A stretch of DNA of 64,000 bases from Streptomyces sp. CGMCC 4.7035 (GTDB lineage: Bacteria > Actinomycetota > Actinomycetes > Streptomycetales > Streptomycetaceae). Positions 63,961 to 64,000 of the stretch are shown here, in pieces (positions within the stretch are counted from its first letter, which is position 1; each line of letters begins with the position of its first letter). The stretch is taken from positions 7,233,001 to 7,297,000 of the forward strand of contig NZ_CP134053.1 in NCBI RefSeq assembly GCF_031583065.1, read 5' to 3'. The position numbers were made by a program, and so were the translations under genes. The notes under the pieces were generated by a model that had not been told where the DNA came from, did not search any database, and saw only the letters and a program-made list of their open reading frames with translations.

Positions 63961-64000
63961 TCAGCTGTTCTGGATGCGCCGGGCCGCGGCCACGAGTTCG
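63961..64000 (-). CDS. Possible C-terminal end of a gene leaving the window
   Basis: The minus strand enters the window in an open frame ending ELVAAARRIQNS before TGA at 63963-63961. GC-rich third positions fit Streptomyces coding sequence. Too short to identify. Confidence 0.3.
   Translation of the reverse strand, partial: ELVAAARRIQNS

Overview
The window is about 71-72% GC with strong GC bias at third codon positions, GTG and TTG starts beside ATG, and 4-nt ATGA/GTGA start-stop overlaps. It carries Streptomyces hallmarks: a leucine tRNA with a UAA anticodon (bldA type), Rpf/LysM resuscitation-promoting factors, LAXTG/LPXTG surface proteins and a sigma-B-like partner-switching locus. From memory, the gene order resembles the Streptomyces coelicolor chromosome core around SCO3062-SCO3105. 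No database was consulted, so treat that as recollection.

Layout. 1-3170: OmpR-type two-component system (kinase truncated by the window edge), divergent from a POT peptide transporter. 3249-7405 (minus): four-gene cell-surface operon with an LPKTG protein, a DUF916-like membrane protein, a neocarzinostatin-fold-like membrane protein and an LAETG protein. 7589-9913: anti-sigma (PrsI-like), anti-anti-sigma (ArsI-like) and divergent sigma factor (SigI-like), followed by a 45-bp tandem repeat. 10374-13457: a sigma-like/zinc-finger/transmembrane/ricin fusion and a Tat-exported LamG protein. 13615-19224 (minus): histidine-utilisation operon hutU, M20 amidohydrolase, hutF, hutI; a PLP decarboxylase is divergent from it. 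21067-23380: three roadblock proteins and a DUF4388-like protein. 24227-30015: RpiR regulator plus a histidine-ammonia-lyase-like enzyme that lacks the MIO-forming Ala-Ser-Gly triad, divergent from a complete OpuC-type ABC importer. This is the most interesting locus of the window.

30174-38649: mostly housekeeping genes (SDR and its MmyB-type regulator, cystathionine beta-synthase, SGNH hydrolase, thiolase and small conserved proteins). 38812-46722: Bax-inhibitor-like protein, PobA, bldA tRNA, a MacB/LolD-type ABC pair and a cyclopropane-synthase-like methyltransferase. 47030-57514 (minus): ndh with an upstream Rex-operator match, ppx, DUF501, divIC, eno, rpfA with a c-di-AMP riboswitch, a second rpf, a CYP107-like P450 and mazG. 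57667-60411: SurA-like lipoprotein, BMP-like protein, small membrane protein and DUF1906 secreted protein. From about 62.2 kb the sequence becomes lower in GC and fragmented. It holds two paralogous small proteins, a frameshifted small gene, a 45-residue ORF and a frameshifted integrase C-terminus, so it looks like decaying accessory DNA.

Dispersed repeats run through the window. A palindromic module occurs at about 304, 6304 and 35381, and the 6304 copy lies in frame inside a coding gene. A composite intergenic element occurs at about 35.3, 42.7 and 46.9 kb.
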